DNA from: Megaustenia siamemsis
Taxonomy: Eukaryota > Mollusca > Gastropoda > Stylommatophora > Ariophantidae
DNA: 64,000 nucleotides
Assembly: GCA_032433765.1 (NCBI GenBank)
Contig: JAVIAB010000047.1
Location: 10,809,387-10,873,386 of the forward strand
Direction of reading: 5' to 3'
The notes under the pieces are model-generated. The model ran no database searches. It was not told the origin of the DNA and worked only from the letters and a program-made list of their open reading frames with translations. Each line of letters starts with the position of its first letter. Position 1 is the first letter of the stretch. Positions 1 through 11,928 of the stretch are shown in pieces. A program made the position numbers and the translations under genes.

Positions 1-945
1 AGGCAATAGCATAAAATTAATGTACTGGGCACTTAAACTTCAGAAGTCGCCAACAGAAAAATAAAAGGGAGTGGCAATTATGATTAGCCCAACCAACTGG
101 GTAAGCAAATAAAGAATACACTGAATCTCAAATGGTTTTTTTCCACACACAATATTGTATATGTATAGGCTAATATATATTTATCTCAACATTTCAAAAT
201 ACAATGAATAAGGTAAATATGCATTTAATCTGTCACTATAAATAAATAAGTTTATCACAGTCAGAACAGCATTTTATGCTAGTACAGAAGAGGAAATAAA
301 CTAACTCGTCTATCTCCAAAAATATTCCAGAAATCAATATTTAAAATGTTCACTTCTTGCTCACAATAAAGAACATCATTTCTGCATTCAAACTGAATCT
401 AAGCACTAAACATGCACAAAACATGCATACATTTCAGTTGAAAGAGAAACATATTCACTATCAACAAAAATATTTTTTTTTTAAACTAGGAAAGTGTTAG
501 ATTAAAAAAAAATTATGATGATGATTTCACAATTGAAGCAAATAAAATTGTGCTTTTGAAATTTGTATTTGTATTTTTTTTTTACATTTAATTTGAACAT
601 TTTCAAATCTTTGATTATAAAGTTGAGATCAAATGGTAAAGTACATACTGAGGAAATAATGTTTCGGAAGTGACAATTGAGTTTATAAAGAAAATGGGAT
701 GTTTGATTACAGAGAATTAATTTATTGGCAAAAGTCATTTGTAAAAAGCGTTAGTCTGAGTCATGGTGACTCATAAAATGATGATTGTTGGAAGTGACTT
801 TCATTTGTTAATGGATAATTGATGAATAATTTTTTTTGCATGAAAAAAATGTACAAAATATTGGATGCCAGCATATGATTTATTAGTGAGAGCTTGAGTG
901 AATGTCACCATTCGATTTGTTAGTGAACAATTTTCTATACAAATA
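1..945. other. AT-rich DNA, no gene seen
   Basis: Very AT-rich sequence with homopolymer A/T runs. The only open stretches are short and of low complexity. No recognisable protein, tRNA or transposon end was found. Confidence 0.6.
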
Positions 946-2424
946 CTAACACATGGACGGATTTCTTTACTAATACAAACACATGGACAGGTTTTCTTTA
1001 CAAATACAAACACATGGATGGGTTTTCTTTACAAATACAAACACATGGAAGGTTTACTTTACTAATACACACACATGGACAGTTTTCTTTGCAAATACAC
1101 ACACATGGACGGTTTTCTTTACAAATACAAACACATGGACGGTTTTCTTTGCAAATACAAACACATGGACGGTTTTCTTTACAAATACAAATACATGGAC
1201 AGTTTTCTTTACAAATACAAACACATGGACGGATTTCTTTACAAATACAAACACATGGATGGTTTTCTTTACAAATACAAACACATGGACGGTTTTCTTT
1301 ACAAATACAAACACATGGACGGTTTTCTTTACAAATACAAACACATGAACGGTTTTCTTTACAAATACAAACACATGAACGGTTTTCTTTGAAAATACAA
1401 ACACATGGACGGTTTTCTTTGCAAATACACACACATGGACGGTTTTCTTTGCAAATACACACGCAAGGATGGTTTTCTTTACAAATACACACGCAAGGAT
1501 GGTTTTCTTTACAAATACACACACATGGACGGTTTACTTTACAAATACACACACATGGACGGTTTTCTTTACAAATACACACACATGGACGGTTTTCTTT
1601 ACAAATACACACGCATGGACGGTTTTCTTTACAAATACACACACATGAACGGTTTTCTTTACAAATACACACACACATGGACGGTTTTCTTTACAAATAC
1701 ACACGCATGGACGGTTTTCTTTACAAATACACACACATGGACGGTTTTCTTTACAAATACACACGCATGGACGGTTTACTTTACAAATACACACATGGAT
1801 GGTTTACTTTACAAATACACACATGGACGGTTTACTTTACAAATACACACATGGACGGTTTACTTTACAAATACACACACATGGACAGTTTACTTTACAA
1901 ATACACACACATGGACGGTTTTCTTTACAAATGCACACACATGGACAGTTTACTTTACAAATACACACACATGGACGGTTTTCTTTACAAATACACATAC
2001 ATGGACGGTTTACTTTACAAATGCAAACACATGGACGGTTTACTTTACAAATACACACACATGGACGGTTTACTTTACAAACACACACACATGGACGGTT
2101 TACTTTACAAACACACACACATGGACGGTTTACTTTACAAATACAAACACATGACGGTTTACTTTACAAATACACACACATGGACGGTTTACTTTACAAA
2201 CACACACACATGGACGGTTTACTTTACAAACACACACACATGGACGGTTTACTTTACAAACACACACACATGGACGGTTTACTTTACAAACACACACACA
2301 TGGACGGTTTACTTTACAAACACACACACATGGATGGTTTACTTTACAAACACACACACATGGACGGTTTACTTTACAAACACACACATGGACGGTTTAC
2401 TTTACAAATACAAACATATTGATT
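946..2424. repeat. 30-bp minisatellite, about 49 units
   Basis: Tandem array of a roughly 30-bp unit (core GGACGGTTTTCTTTACAAAT followed by ACAAACACAT). Variants form blocks: the first third has TTTTCTTT with ACAAACACAT, the middle has ACACACACAT, and the last third has TTTACTTT and ACACACACACAT with a 28-bp spacing in places. All frames stay open for long distances because the unit has no stop codon and a length divisible by three, so the long open frames here are not genes. Confidence 0.95.
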
Positions 2425-2432
2425 TGTGGTGA

Positions 2433-2985
2433 AAGTGTGTGCTAGATGGACAGCAGTTTGCTTGGTAAACTTTTCTTGGAAGATATTGATATTTGCTTCA
2501 GAGAAAAAAATGAAATTTGTGAATTAAAATGGAAGCCAATGTATCTGTCTCCTAAAGAATTGTTTCTTTTAAGGTTTGACTTCTCTCATATTTTGCCTTT
2601 TCCATTATTTCTTTTTCCTCAACTTTTTTCACTAAATCCTTATTTTTTTAAAAAGTATACCAAAAGATATTGTTCACAGATGACATATATATTTACATTT
2701 CTTTCTCTTATTAAAATAAACAAATGATAGAACAAAAAATGTAATTAAAAAGCAATAAAAATCAAATATATTCTACATACTCTACACTTGTTCCTTATTG
2801 TTGTATTATTGATTACTCTTTGAATTTTAAAACATTTAAAAATAACATCTAGGTATGACAGTTGATTGGTCGCCTAACAAGCTGTCGTCCGAAACATCCA
2901 TTGTTATTGAAACAGAAGTCTCGACTCTGAAATATAAATGATGAATTCCAATCAGGATCTAACAGTGTTTTCAACTTTTAGCTCT
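2433..2985. other. AT-rich spacer, no gene seen
   Basis: Low-complexity AT-rich sequence between the 30-bp array and a LINE fragment. Nothing recognisable. Confidence 0.5.
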
Positions 2986-3260
2986 TTTCTTGATCAAAAT
3001 TGTTTTCAGGAATGTCAGAACAGATGGCTGCATTACAAAAAAACTGGCCCAGGTGGCTAGTGAGGTGGATAGTGAGGTGGCTAGTGAGGTGGCTAGTGAG
3101 GTGGATAGTGAGGTGGATAGTGAGGTGGATAGTGAGGTGGATAGTGAGGTGGATAGGCATCAGCTCAATATATTGGGTATCAGCAAATGTGCAATGGTCA
3201 GGAACACGAAAAAGGTCAGTGGATAACAAAATAATATTATATTCAGGTGAGAAAAGTGAA
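2986..3260 (+). mobile_element. LINE endonuclease N-terminal fragment, disrupted
   Basis: Translated pieces NVRT, KLAQVASEVD, then (after a tandem expansion) DRHQLNILGISK and an IILYSGE-like block match the start of the APE-type endonuclease of RTE/CFDP2-like LINEs, where one expects WNVRT..., ...LGISE.RW..., ...ILYSG. The catalytic LGISE position reads LGISK. The copy is a short fragment interrupted by a 12-bp repeat array. Function is lost. Confidence 0.7.
3051..3155. repeat. 12-bp minisatellite inside LINE ORF, about 9 units
   Basis: Units of AGGTGGATAGTG with variant AGGTGGCTAGTG. In the LINE frame the unit encodes a repeated ASEV/DSEV tetrapeptide. The array lies exactly between the endonuclease motifs KLAQVASEV and DRHQLNILG, so it grew from one codon group of the ORF while preserving the frame. 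Confidence 0.9.
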
Positions 3261-3388
3261 AAATACTGAGAAGGGGAAGGAACAATGATGACAAATACAA
3301 CTGCAAGAAGTCTTATAAAATGGGAGCTAGTGATTGTGTGAATAACCATCCAGATTAAGAGTTCACTACAAATCAGAAAGATTCACTA

Positions 3389-3512
3389 AACATTAAAAGA
3401 TGGACAAGTCAATCTATGACAGCCTGCACCATCAAAGCAAGAAACAAAGTGGAATGGTGATCCATGGTAGTCAACCTTTGTTGCGGAGATGGCACTCGAT
3501 GATGACAAATTA
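3389..3512 (+). mobile_element. LINE family B, 3' tail
   Basis: Matches the terminal about 120 bp of the LINE called family B here: TCAAAAGATGGACAAGTCAA-like start, SMTACTIKARN coding, the GTTGCGGAGA.GGCACTCGAT end and a GATGATGA tail. Strongly 5'-truncated. Confidence 0.85.
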
Positions 3513-3655
3513 GAACTACATCTCAGACAAAACATTGACCCACTGAGGAGAAAACTGAAACAAATAGGAGCAATGTTGCAAAACAGAGATGACTACAGAT
3601 TGGTGAGTGCAATGTTCTGCAAAGCACATGCGACCTCTTGATGATGATGACAAAT
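3513..3655 (+). mobile_element. possible LINE 3' end, unassigned family
   Basis: Translates as a basic peptide ending RDDYRLVSAMFCKAHATS followed by stop and a GATGATGATGA run. The simple-repeat tail and the basic C-terminus resemble the other LINE ends in this window. No second copy was found here, so the assignment is weak. Confidence 0.3.
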
Positions 3656-3663
3656 CAAAGCAT

Positions 3664-4124
3664 AGAAGGTTTACAATTATACAATGTTATCCAACTACAA
3701 ATATTTCATTAATGGATGCTTACGTAGAATAAAAGGATGGAAATGGCAGGACAAAATCACTAACATAGAATTATGGAAATGTACCAGTCAAATACCAGTG
3801 GATAAAGAGATACAGCAAAGATGATGGCGCTGGATAGGACACACACTATGGAAGCCAACTGAGAGTATTACACAACAGGCCCTTTTTTGGAATCCCCAGG
3901 GGAAAAGACAAAGAGGAAGACCAAGGAATTCTTGGAGAAGACAGATAGAAGCAAAGATGAAGATGATGGGGAAGACATGGAATGATCTTAAAAGAATGGC
4001 AAAAAACAGAACGACTTGGAAAGTGTTTGTTGAAGACCTATGCTCCACTGGAAGCTGAAAGTGTTTGTTGAAGACCTATGCTCCACTGGGAGCTAAAAAG
4101 GTAGAAGAAGAAGAATTCACCTAC
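3664..4124 (+). mobile_element. LINE family C, 3' end
   Basis: Encodes a LINE C-terminal region: WQDKITNIELWKCT, EIQ.RRWRWIGHTLWKP, ITQQALFWNPQGKRQRGRPR and WNDLKRMAKNRTTWKVFVEDL. The GKRQRGRPR and RRWRWIGH blocks are typical of RTE-like LINE tails. The last 39 bp of coding sequence (GTGTTTGTTGAAGACCTATG...) are tandemly duplicated at about 4020-4095. It ends in GTAGAAGAAGAAGAA. The second copy, at 17411-18140, lies on the opposite strand. Confidence 0.9.
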
Positions 4125-5050
4125 AAATAAAGTGGAGGATGAGCTGAAATTAACTGCTGCAAAAGCTGGACACCTTGTACAGGACAGGAAAGAACTTTGA
4201 AATTGCCTCATTGGAGCCAAGTTTCAACATGTTAGATGATGAAATGTTTGTTCAACATTTATTTCTCAGAGCAGGGCAACTGAGTTATATCTTCTGATTC
4301 AACATGACAGCTGGAGCCAATGAAGCATGCCTTGGCTCATGGAAGGTGAATTAATGAATACTTTCTTTGGATTTTCTACTGTAAGACTGGTTTAATACTC
4401 CTAAACAATATTTCTTAATTAACTGAAAATTGTGTCTCATTTAACATAGCTAATATGCACAAATGTGTACGCTCAATGTGATAACAACATATCACTGTCA
4501 GGATGGACACAAGTCAGCAAGCCTGGCAATGAGCTTTTCAGCAGCCTCTTTGTAACAAGGAGAGCACTTCCTGTCTTATCTGAAATAGTTTGAGATTTCC
4601 AGTGTGTAGATTCTCTACATACAAAGGTCCAATGATAAAAAAAAGACAGTCACTCCATACCACATAAACATACTCTGTTTCAAGATATTGTAACTAAGAT
4701 ATGGCTTGCATACAAACACTTGTTTAGGATCAACTTCAGTCACAAGAATGTGGTGAAATAATCCTGACAGTTTCTTGTGTTGTTTTACACAGTTCTAGAA
4801 AAAGACTTTAAAGTCTGGACAAATAACAATAGCCAGGTAGAACATTGACTCTTGTCATCTCTAAATGCGGTACCTTTGTACAATGCAATATATTAAATAA
4901 TGTACTGTATAGCTTTCTTTAGCGTAGTGTATTTTTTAAATTCCTTAATTTTAATGACAAATGATGTAACATTTAACTGGAACTGTTTTCAATGACTGCC
5001 AACATGGGGAGAAAGTGTGAATATACACGATATGTATAAACATACACACG
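4125..5050. other. intergenic DNA, no gene seen
   Basis: Unremarkable AT-rich sequence downstream of the phosphatase gene's poly(A) signal. No coding similarity recognised. Confidence 0.45.
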
Positions 5051-5051
5051 C

Positions 5052-5057
5052 TTTATT
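5052..5057 (-). promoter_or_regulatory. poly(A) signal AATAAA of the DUSP14-like gene
   Basis: On the minus strand AATAAA occurs about 33 nt after the stop codon of the phosphatase ORF. This is the canonical cleavage/polyadenylation hexamer, in a plausible place for a very short 3' UTR. Confidence 0.55.
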
Positions 5058-5089
5058 CACTATTTATAAGATTCAACATTTAACTGGCG

Positions 5090-8000
5090 TCAGTAGCCAA
5101 AACGAGATGATGCTATTGAAGGCCAAACTCTGCTTTTTGTCTCCTGACAATACACATCAGGGACCCAGCCGATGGATGACTGCACCATCTTGACTGTGTT
5201 GCGTCCATATAGCCTACGCTCGAAGTCAATCAGCTGTCTCCAAAAGCCAATGTTGGGGTGAATAACTGACCTGCACCTCTTGACATGTCTGTAGGCCTGG
5301 TCTAATGTCATGTTTCTGTACTTCATCAAGTAAGCAATGCATATTGAGGCTGAACGACTTACACCTGCCACACAATGGACTAGAGTCTTCCCACCTGTCT
5401 TATCAACCTGATAAACAAATAAAGAAATGAACAATAGTTTTAGCTTCCACATAATCATAGAAATGCACATGAAAATAAGGGTAATGGTAGAAAAAAAAAG
5501 ATGCGACAACAAATAACAAAATAAAATGTAGAAAATAAAGAAAACGTAGTAAAATAAAAAATGGCAAATAACCTTGACATCCCCTATGTTGTAAAGGAAA
5601 TATGATGACCACATTTGTTGTGCAACATCAGCACACCTTTGGTCACGTGATCAGTATTATGTCAATGCAGGAATTTTTTTCCAGAAAGAAATCAGGCACC
5701 CATTAACAGCTGGCTGAAACTAGAAACAGATGAACTTGACCTTCTGCCATCACTCGACCAATCCCATAACCACAGCTTTATGGCTTGTAACATAAATGCA
5801 AATAGCAATCTTTATACTTATACAAAGAATATATAAAATATATGTAATATAGATACTTGTTATTTGGAATTGTTATGGACTTCATAATGAAGAAATGCTG
5901 CACTGGTAATAAAGGCATCGAATGGATACAAGGAGACCATTTGGAGGACCTCGACTTTGCTGATGACATAGTTCTCATCAGCAGTCAGATAAAAACGATG
6001 CAGGAAAACACAAATGAACTATCATCAATAGCCAGCAAAATTGGGCTTGAGGTCAATCATGAAAAGACTAAAGTCATGAAAAGTTTAATTCCAACAAGTG
6101 ACAAAATATACATGGAAAACAAACCAGTAGAAGAGATCGATCACTTTATCTATCTTGGAAGTCACATTGATCGAGAAGGGGATACGAGCAAAGAAATTAG
6201 AATCAGACTGGCTAAAGCAGCAATGTCTTTCAGAAGCCTTGAAAAGTTGTGGAAATCAAAACTCATTAGCACAAACACAAAACTTAGGCTATTCAAATCA
6301 AATGTACTATCAACCCTTACGTATGCGTGTGAAAGCTGGAAAACAACAAGAGATATAGAAACAAAGTTGAACGCATTCGAAAATAAATGTCTAAGGAAAA
6401 TACTTGGTATAGAATGGAACGAATTCAAAACAAACGAGGAAATTAGAGAAATCGCCAATCAACCACTAATATCTTCAGTAATAAAGAAAAGACGATGGTC
6501 ATACGTTGGACATGTGATGAGAAGAGATAATAATCGAATAGCAAAGCAAGCCCTCATATGGGAAACAACAGGTAAAAGAAAAAGAGGAAGACCCAGGGAG
6601 ACACTGAGAAGAACATTGATGAGAGAGGCAAGAGCAGCAGGAATCGGCTCCCTCAATGAGATAGAACTGCTTGCACAGAACAGAGACAGATGGCGAGATT
6701 TAATAAAATATCTTTAAAAGAAAACTGCTAGAACAAAAATTCATATAGGAGAAGGTGTATCTTGGTCTACGCCCTATGGGCCGGTTACGGCTCGAAAGGT
6801 CAATAGATAGATAGATAGATACAGTATAGAGGATCTCAGTGAAAGTTGGAAAACAACAAGAGACATAGAAACAAAGTTGAATGCATTCGAAAATAAATGT
6901 CTAAGGAAAATACTTGGTATAGCGTGGAATGAATTCAAAACAAACGAGGAAATTAGAGAAATCGCCAATCAACCACTAATATCTTCAGTAATAAAGAAAA
7001 GATGATGGTCATATGTTGAACATGTGATGAGAAGAGATAATAACCGAATAGCAAAGCAAGTCCTCATGTGGGAAACAACAGGTAAGAGGAAAAGAGGAAG
7101 ACTCAGAAAGACACTGAGAAAAACATTGATGAGAGAAGCAAGATCAGCAGGAATCGGCTCCCTCAATGAGATAGAGCTGCCTGAACAGCGCAGAGACAAA
7201 TAGCGAGATTTGATAAAATATCTTTAAAAGAATTGAAAACTGCTAGAACAAAAATTTAGATAAGAGAAGGAGTATCTTGGTCTATGCCCTATGGGCCGGC
7301 TATGGCTCGAAAGGTCAATAGATAGACAGATAGACAGGCAGGCAGGCAGACAGACAGACAGACAGACACGATGATGAGGCTATGGTGGGGCATACCTCAT
7401 ATACCATTAACAAATATCATCTGAGTAGCCCTTTCAATTTCAGAAGTTGCAGTGTCTTTTCTTTTCTCATTTTAATTCATGTGTCTTTTCTTCTCACATT
7501 TTAATTCATGGATGTTATGTCTTCTTTTTTTTTTCTCTATATTTTGCCTTTCAGTGTCAAGAGATATATTGTTTGAAATCTTTAGCTCATTTGTTGACCT
7601 CTCCTGCTTTTGTTTCCCCTGTGTCTTTAATATTTCATCAACCCATCTCTATTTGAGGTCAACCCCTTGAATCAGCTGTTTTTGAAACCTCTGCCAATGA
7701 ATGGCTGTGTCACATTCAACTCTTTCTGTCTTATTACAGGGCCAAATAATTTTGTAATCCATTGTTTATTTATTGAATATCAAGCATTACTCCTAGCTTT
7801 CATTCCTAATTCTTCACCTATGGTCATACATCACAGGCAGTTTCCTTAGCATGCATCTAACACATTTCATTTGGTGGTTGTTATTTCTGTAATTGTTCTT
7901 GAGTCTAGTGTTAAGGTGTGGCAGTGGCAGCACAAAATTGGGATTATGATTGTGTTGTAAAGTTCTCACTTTGCTTTAGGATTATTTTCTTCTCGGACAG

Positions 8001-8460
8001 GAGTGGTGGAATCATCTTTTTGATGATTTGGCAAGTTTTTGTTGCATTTTGAATTTACCTCTGCTGTTTGTGTATTATCATATGCTACTAGATTTTCCAT
8101 GTATTTGAATTCCTCTAATTGCTTTAAAGTCACTTTTATTGTTATGAATACCTTGTCAGTTTACTGAAAAATCAGTCAGAGCGTGGCTATGAAACAAATC
8201 AATATTATACCCTGGCCTACCTGGTGAATTTTATCAGCACACCTATCAAAGTAAAGACCTAATCGTGCACTAGGTGTGTCATCAATATGAATCTGGATAC
8301 ACTCCAAGTTGGGCATCTGAAGGTTAGGGATCTCCAATGTCACGTTGATGACATGCGTGATGGCCAGGGATCGAATCTTTTCCCCTCTGACGGCAGCAGC
8401 ACTGCTGAGATAAAGACAGCTGGTGATCTCAGCCACTTGAGAGAACATTGCCAAGTCCAT
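5090..8460 (-). CDS. DUSP14: dual-specificity protein phosphatase, DUSP14-like (two coding exons)
   Basis: Coding exons are 8460-8221 and 5407-5090, joined at phase 0, giving 185 residues (vertebrate DUSP14 is about 198). The exon 1 donor reads CACCAG|GTAGGC; the exon 2 acceptor reads TTTGTTTATCAG|GTTGAT. Exon 1 begins 9 bp after a possible acceptor (TTCTAGCAG), so a 5' UTR exon may lie further upstream. The catalytic P-loop HCVAGVSRS is at residues 91-99 (Cys92, Arg98). Asp60/Asp61 in the HIDDTPSARLGLYFD loop is the likely general-acid region. The tail GFWRQLIDFERRLYG, NTVKMVQ and VPDVY is diagnostic of the DUSP14/18/21 group and closest to DUSP14. Expected role: dephosphorylation of Tyr and Ser/Thr on MAPK-pathway proteins in the cytosol. 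The intron carries two LINE copies on the opposite strand. All key residues are present. Exact orthology within the group is inference. Confidence 0.9.
5858..6826 (+). mobile_element. LINE family A copy 1 (RT C-terminus) in phosphatase intron
   Basis: One uninterrupted frame, 5857-6717, encodes the second half of a LINE reverse transcriptase and the C-terminal domain. It has the catalytic DLDFADDIVLIS motif (FADD), then IGLEVNHEKTKVM, a YLGSHI block, a thumb-like LTYACESWKTT block, RRWSYVGHVMRRD, and the basic GKRKRGRPRETLRRTLMREA tail. It is 5'-truncated inside the palm domain. The 3' UTR ends with CGGCTCGAAAGGTCAATAGA and an (ATAG)n tail. It lies antisense to the host gene. Clade looks RTE/CR1-like; not resolvable by eye. 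Confidence 0.92.
6836..7311 (+). mobile_element. LINE family A copy 2, 5'-truncated, decayed
   Basis: Begins inside the CESWKTT block and continues through the same C-terminal domain and 3' UTR (CGAAAGGTCAATAGATAGA) as copy 1, directly after copy 1's ATAG tail. In-frame stops (for example RR* in the RRWS block and after RRDK) show it is dead. The two are in tandem, same strand. Confidence 0.9.
7312..7370. repeat. (CAGA)n/(CAGG)n microsatellite
   Basis: Simple tetranucleotide run ATAGACAGACAGGCAGGCAG and (CAGA)n extending the 3' tail of LINE A copy 2. Confidence 0.9.
7371..8215. other. intron remainder, no gene seen
   Basis: T-rich intronic sequence of the phosphatase gene. Open stretches here are low-complexity and have no recognisable similarity. 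Confidence 0.5.
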
Positions 8461-8469
8461 GACAGCAAC

Positions 8470-9117
8470 CTGCTAGAACAGAATATAAGCAGCACATTTC
8501 TTCCATTAAACAAATATCAATACTTAATTAATTGACATATATTACTGTCTGTTTGCTACACTACTTCCAACCCTTGGACCATTTGGGTGAAATTCTGCAC
8601 ATATACTCTTTAGTGCAAAGCACAAAATAATTTTACATTTAGCATTGTCAGATGTTAAATAAACATAATAGATGAAATATTAGCTATGCTAATTTTACAT
8701 GGTAGAAGTAGATTAAATGTTAACATTGCAGAATAGATTAAATGTTAACATTGTAGAATAGATAAAATATCAGCAATGTGAATTTAATATTTAAAATGTA
8801 AAAAAATATGATTATTTAATTTAAAATGTAAATAATAAACATTATATACAGGTTTTATTTTTTGGCTCTCAAAGTAAGCATGAGCCAAAAAGGCAACTTC
8901 TTGTGTTGGTGAACTCATTACTAAGTGAAATATTTAAAAATTAATAAGTTAGCAAATGCAATATCAAAGGTAGTATCATAGTTTTTGAATTTGCAATGGA
9001 CTAACACAAATGATGAGAGGCTACAGTTTGTCCAGAAGGTATCATTTCAAATGTATCATCTATTTATCAATTAATCATTTATTAGTCTTATTTTTCAATA
9101 ATTTACTAAAACTCATC
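8470..9117. other. sequence upstream of first phosphatase coding exon
   Basis: AT-rich. A 5' UTR exon or promoter of the phosphatase gene could lie here or further upstream, but no TATA box or splice donor could be assigned with confidence. Confidence 0.4.
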
Positions 9118-11672
9118 TACCAGTACTCATCTATCAGCACTCATCTACAGGTGCTCATCCATTGATACTCATCCATCGGCACTCATCTACAGGTACTCAT
9201 CCATCGGCACTCATCTACAGGTACTCATTTATCAGCACTCATCTATCAGCACTCATCTGCAGGCACTCATCTATCAGCACTCATCTATCAGCACTCATCT
9301 GCAGACACTCATCTATCAGCACTCATCTATCGGCACTCATCTATCAGCACTCATTTATCAGCACTCATCTACAGGTACTCATCTATCAGCACTCATCTAT
9401 CAGCACTCATCTATCAGCACTCATCTACAGCTACTCATCTATCAGTACTCATCTATTGGCACTCATCTATCAGCACTCACCTATCAGCACTCATCTACAG
9501 GTACTCATCTATCAGCAATTATCTACAGGTACTCATCTATCAGCACTCATCTACAGGCACTCATCTATCAGCACTCATCTACAGGTACTCATCCATCGGC
9601 ACTCATCTATAGGTACTCATTTATCAGCACTCATCATCTATCAGCACTCATCTATCAGCACTTATCTATCAGCACTTATCTGCAGCTACTCATCTATCAG
9701 CACCTATCTATCGGCACTCATCTATCAGCACTCATCTACAGGTACTCATTTATCAGCACTCATCTACAGGTACTCACCTATCGGTACTCATCTACAACCA
9801 CTCACCTATCTGTACTCATCTACAATCGCTCATCTATTGGCACTCATCTACAATCACTCATCTATCGGTACTCATCTACAATCGCTCATCTATTGGCACT
9901 CATCTACAATCACTCATCTATCTGTACTCATCTACAATCGCTCATCTATTGGCACTCATCTACAATCACCCATCTTTCGGTACTCATCTACAGGCACTCA
10001 TCTATCAGCACTCATCTACAGGTACTCATCCGTCGGCACTCATTTATCAGCACTCATCTATCAGCACATATCTATCAGCACTCATCTATCAGCACTTATC
10101 TGCAGGTACTCATCTATCAGCACTCATCTATCGGCACTCATCTATCAGCACTCATCTACAGGTACTCATTTATCAGCACTCATCTACAGGTACTCACCTA
10201 TCGGTACTCATCTATTGGCACTCATCTACAACCACTCATCTATCGGTACTCATCTATTGGCACTCATCTACAACCACTCATCTATCGGTACTCATTTATC
10301 AGCACTCATCTACAGGTGCTCATCTATTGGCACTCATCTATAGGTACTCACCTATCGGTACTCATCTACAGGTTCTCATCTATCGGTACTCATCTACAAT
10401 CACTCATCTTTCGGTACTCATCTACAGGTACTCATCTACAGGTACTCATCGACAATCACTCATCTACAGGTACTCATATATCGGTACTCATCTACGGGTA
10501 CTCATCTATCGGTACACATCTACAGGTACTCATCTATTGGCACTCATCTACAGGTACTCATCTATCGGTACTCATCTATCGGTACTCATCTACAACCACT
10601 CATCTATTGGTACTCATCTACAGGTACTCATCTATCGGTACTCATCTACAGGTACTCATCTACAACCACTCATCTATCGGTACTCATCTACAATCACACA
10701 TCTATCGGTACTCATCTACAGGTACTCATCTATCGGTACTCATCTACAATCACTTATCTATCGGTACTCATCTACAACCACTCATCTATCGGTACTCATC
10801 TACAATCACTCATCTATCGGTACTCATCTACAGGTACTCATCTACAACCACTCATCTATCGGTACTCATCTACAGGTACTCATCTACAACCACTCATATA
10901 TCGGTACTCATCTACAATCACACATTTATCGGTACTCATCTACAATCACTCATCTATCGGCACTCATCTACAATCACTCATCTATCGGCACTCATCTATC
11001 GGTACTCATCTACAATCACTCATCTATCGGTACTCATCTACAATCACTCATCTACAGGTACTCATCTACAATCACTCATCTACAGGTACTCATCTATTGG
11101 CACTCATCTACAACCAATCATCTATCGGTACTCATCTACAGGTACTCATCTATCGGTACTCATCTACAGGTACTCATCTATCGGTACTCATCTACAATCA
11201 CTCATCTGTCGGCACTCATCTACAATCACTCATCTATCGGTACTCATCTACAGGTACTCATCTATTGGCACTCATCTACAGGTACTCATCTACAACCAAT
11301 CATCTATCGGTACTCATTTACAGGTACTCATCTATCGGTACTCATCTACAGGTACTCATCTACAACCAATCATCTATCGGTACTCATCTACAGGTACTCA
11401 TCTATCGGTACTCATCTACAGGTACTCATCTACAACCAATCATCTATCGGTACTCATTTACAGGTACTCATCTACAACCAATCATCTATCGGTACTCATC
11501 TACAGGTACTCATCTACAACCAATCATCTATCGGTACTCATCTACAGGTACTCATCTATCGGTACTCATCTACAGGTACTCATCTACAACCAATCATCTA
11601 TCGGTACTCATCTACAATCACACATCTATCGGTACTCATCTACAGGTACTCATCTACCAGTATTCATTACAA
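9118..11672. repeat. 14-bp minisatellite, about 180 units
   Basis: Tandem array of ACTCATCTATCNGN-type 14-mers. Five main variants: ...TATCAGC, ...TATCGGT, ...TACAGGT, ...TACAACC and ...TACAATC. The first 700 bp is dominated by the AGC variant; the last 1.3 kb alternates GGT, AGGT and AACC/AATC variants in larger periods. All three forward frames are open over hundreds of codons because the unit contains no stop in any phase, so these frames are not genes. Confidence 0.95.
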
Positions 11673-11928
11673 ACCATCACTACACTTGTGAGAGAATATG
11701 ACATCGGCAAGGAGATGAGTACACCAGTAGTAATAGCCTAGATTGTAGTGATAGAGTCCATTCAGCTGCCAAGAAATTGTAGACCAGGGACAACCTCACA
11801 TGGTTACTTATATTCAAATAACTTCTTAGAATGAGTCTCTAGGACATTGATCTCAAAGTTGTAATTGACTGCTTGTAAATGAGAGGCCGTTCACATGAAA
11901 GAGCTACCAACTTACTGAAAGGAATAAT

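Noticed and set aside
946..2432. Long open frames of 70-470 codons rich in HTHG/TNTW or CVCICKEN repeats
   Set aside because: They exist on both strands and in several frames because the 30-bp unit lacks stop codons. There is no start context or domain. Not a Cys-rich secreted protein or toxin.
9118..11672. CRISPR-like appearance of short repeats with variable parts
   Set aside because: The 14-bp units are contiguous, with no 25-40 bp unique spacers and no cas genes; the sequence context is animal. It is a minisatellite.
9162..11741. Open frames of 200-600 codons rich in HSSISTHLSALIY
   Set aside because: All three forward frames are open over the array, a by-product of the 14-bp unit.
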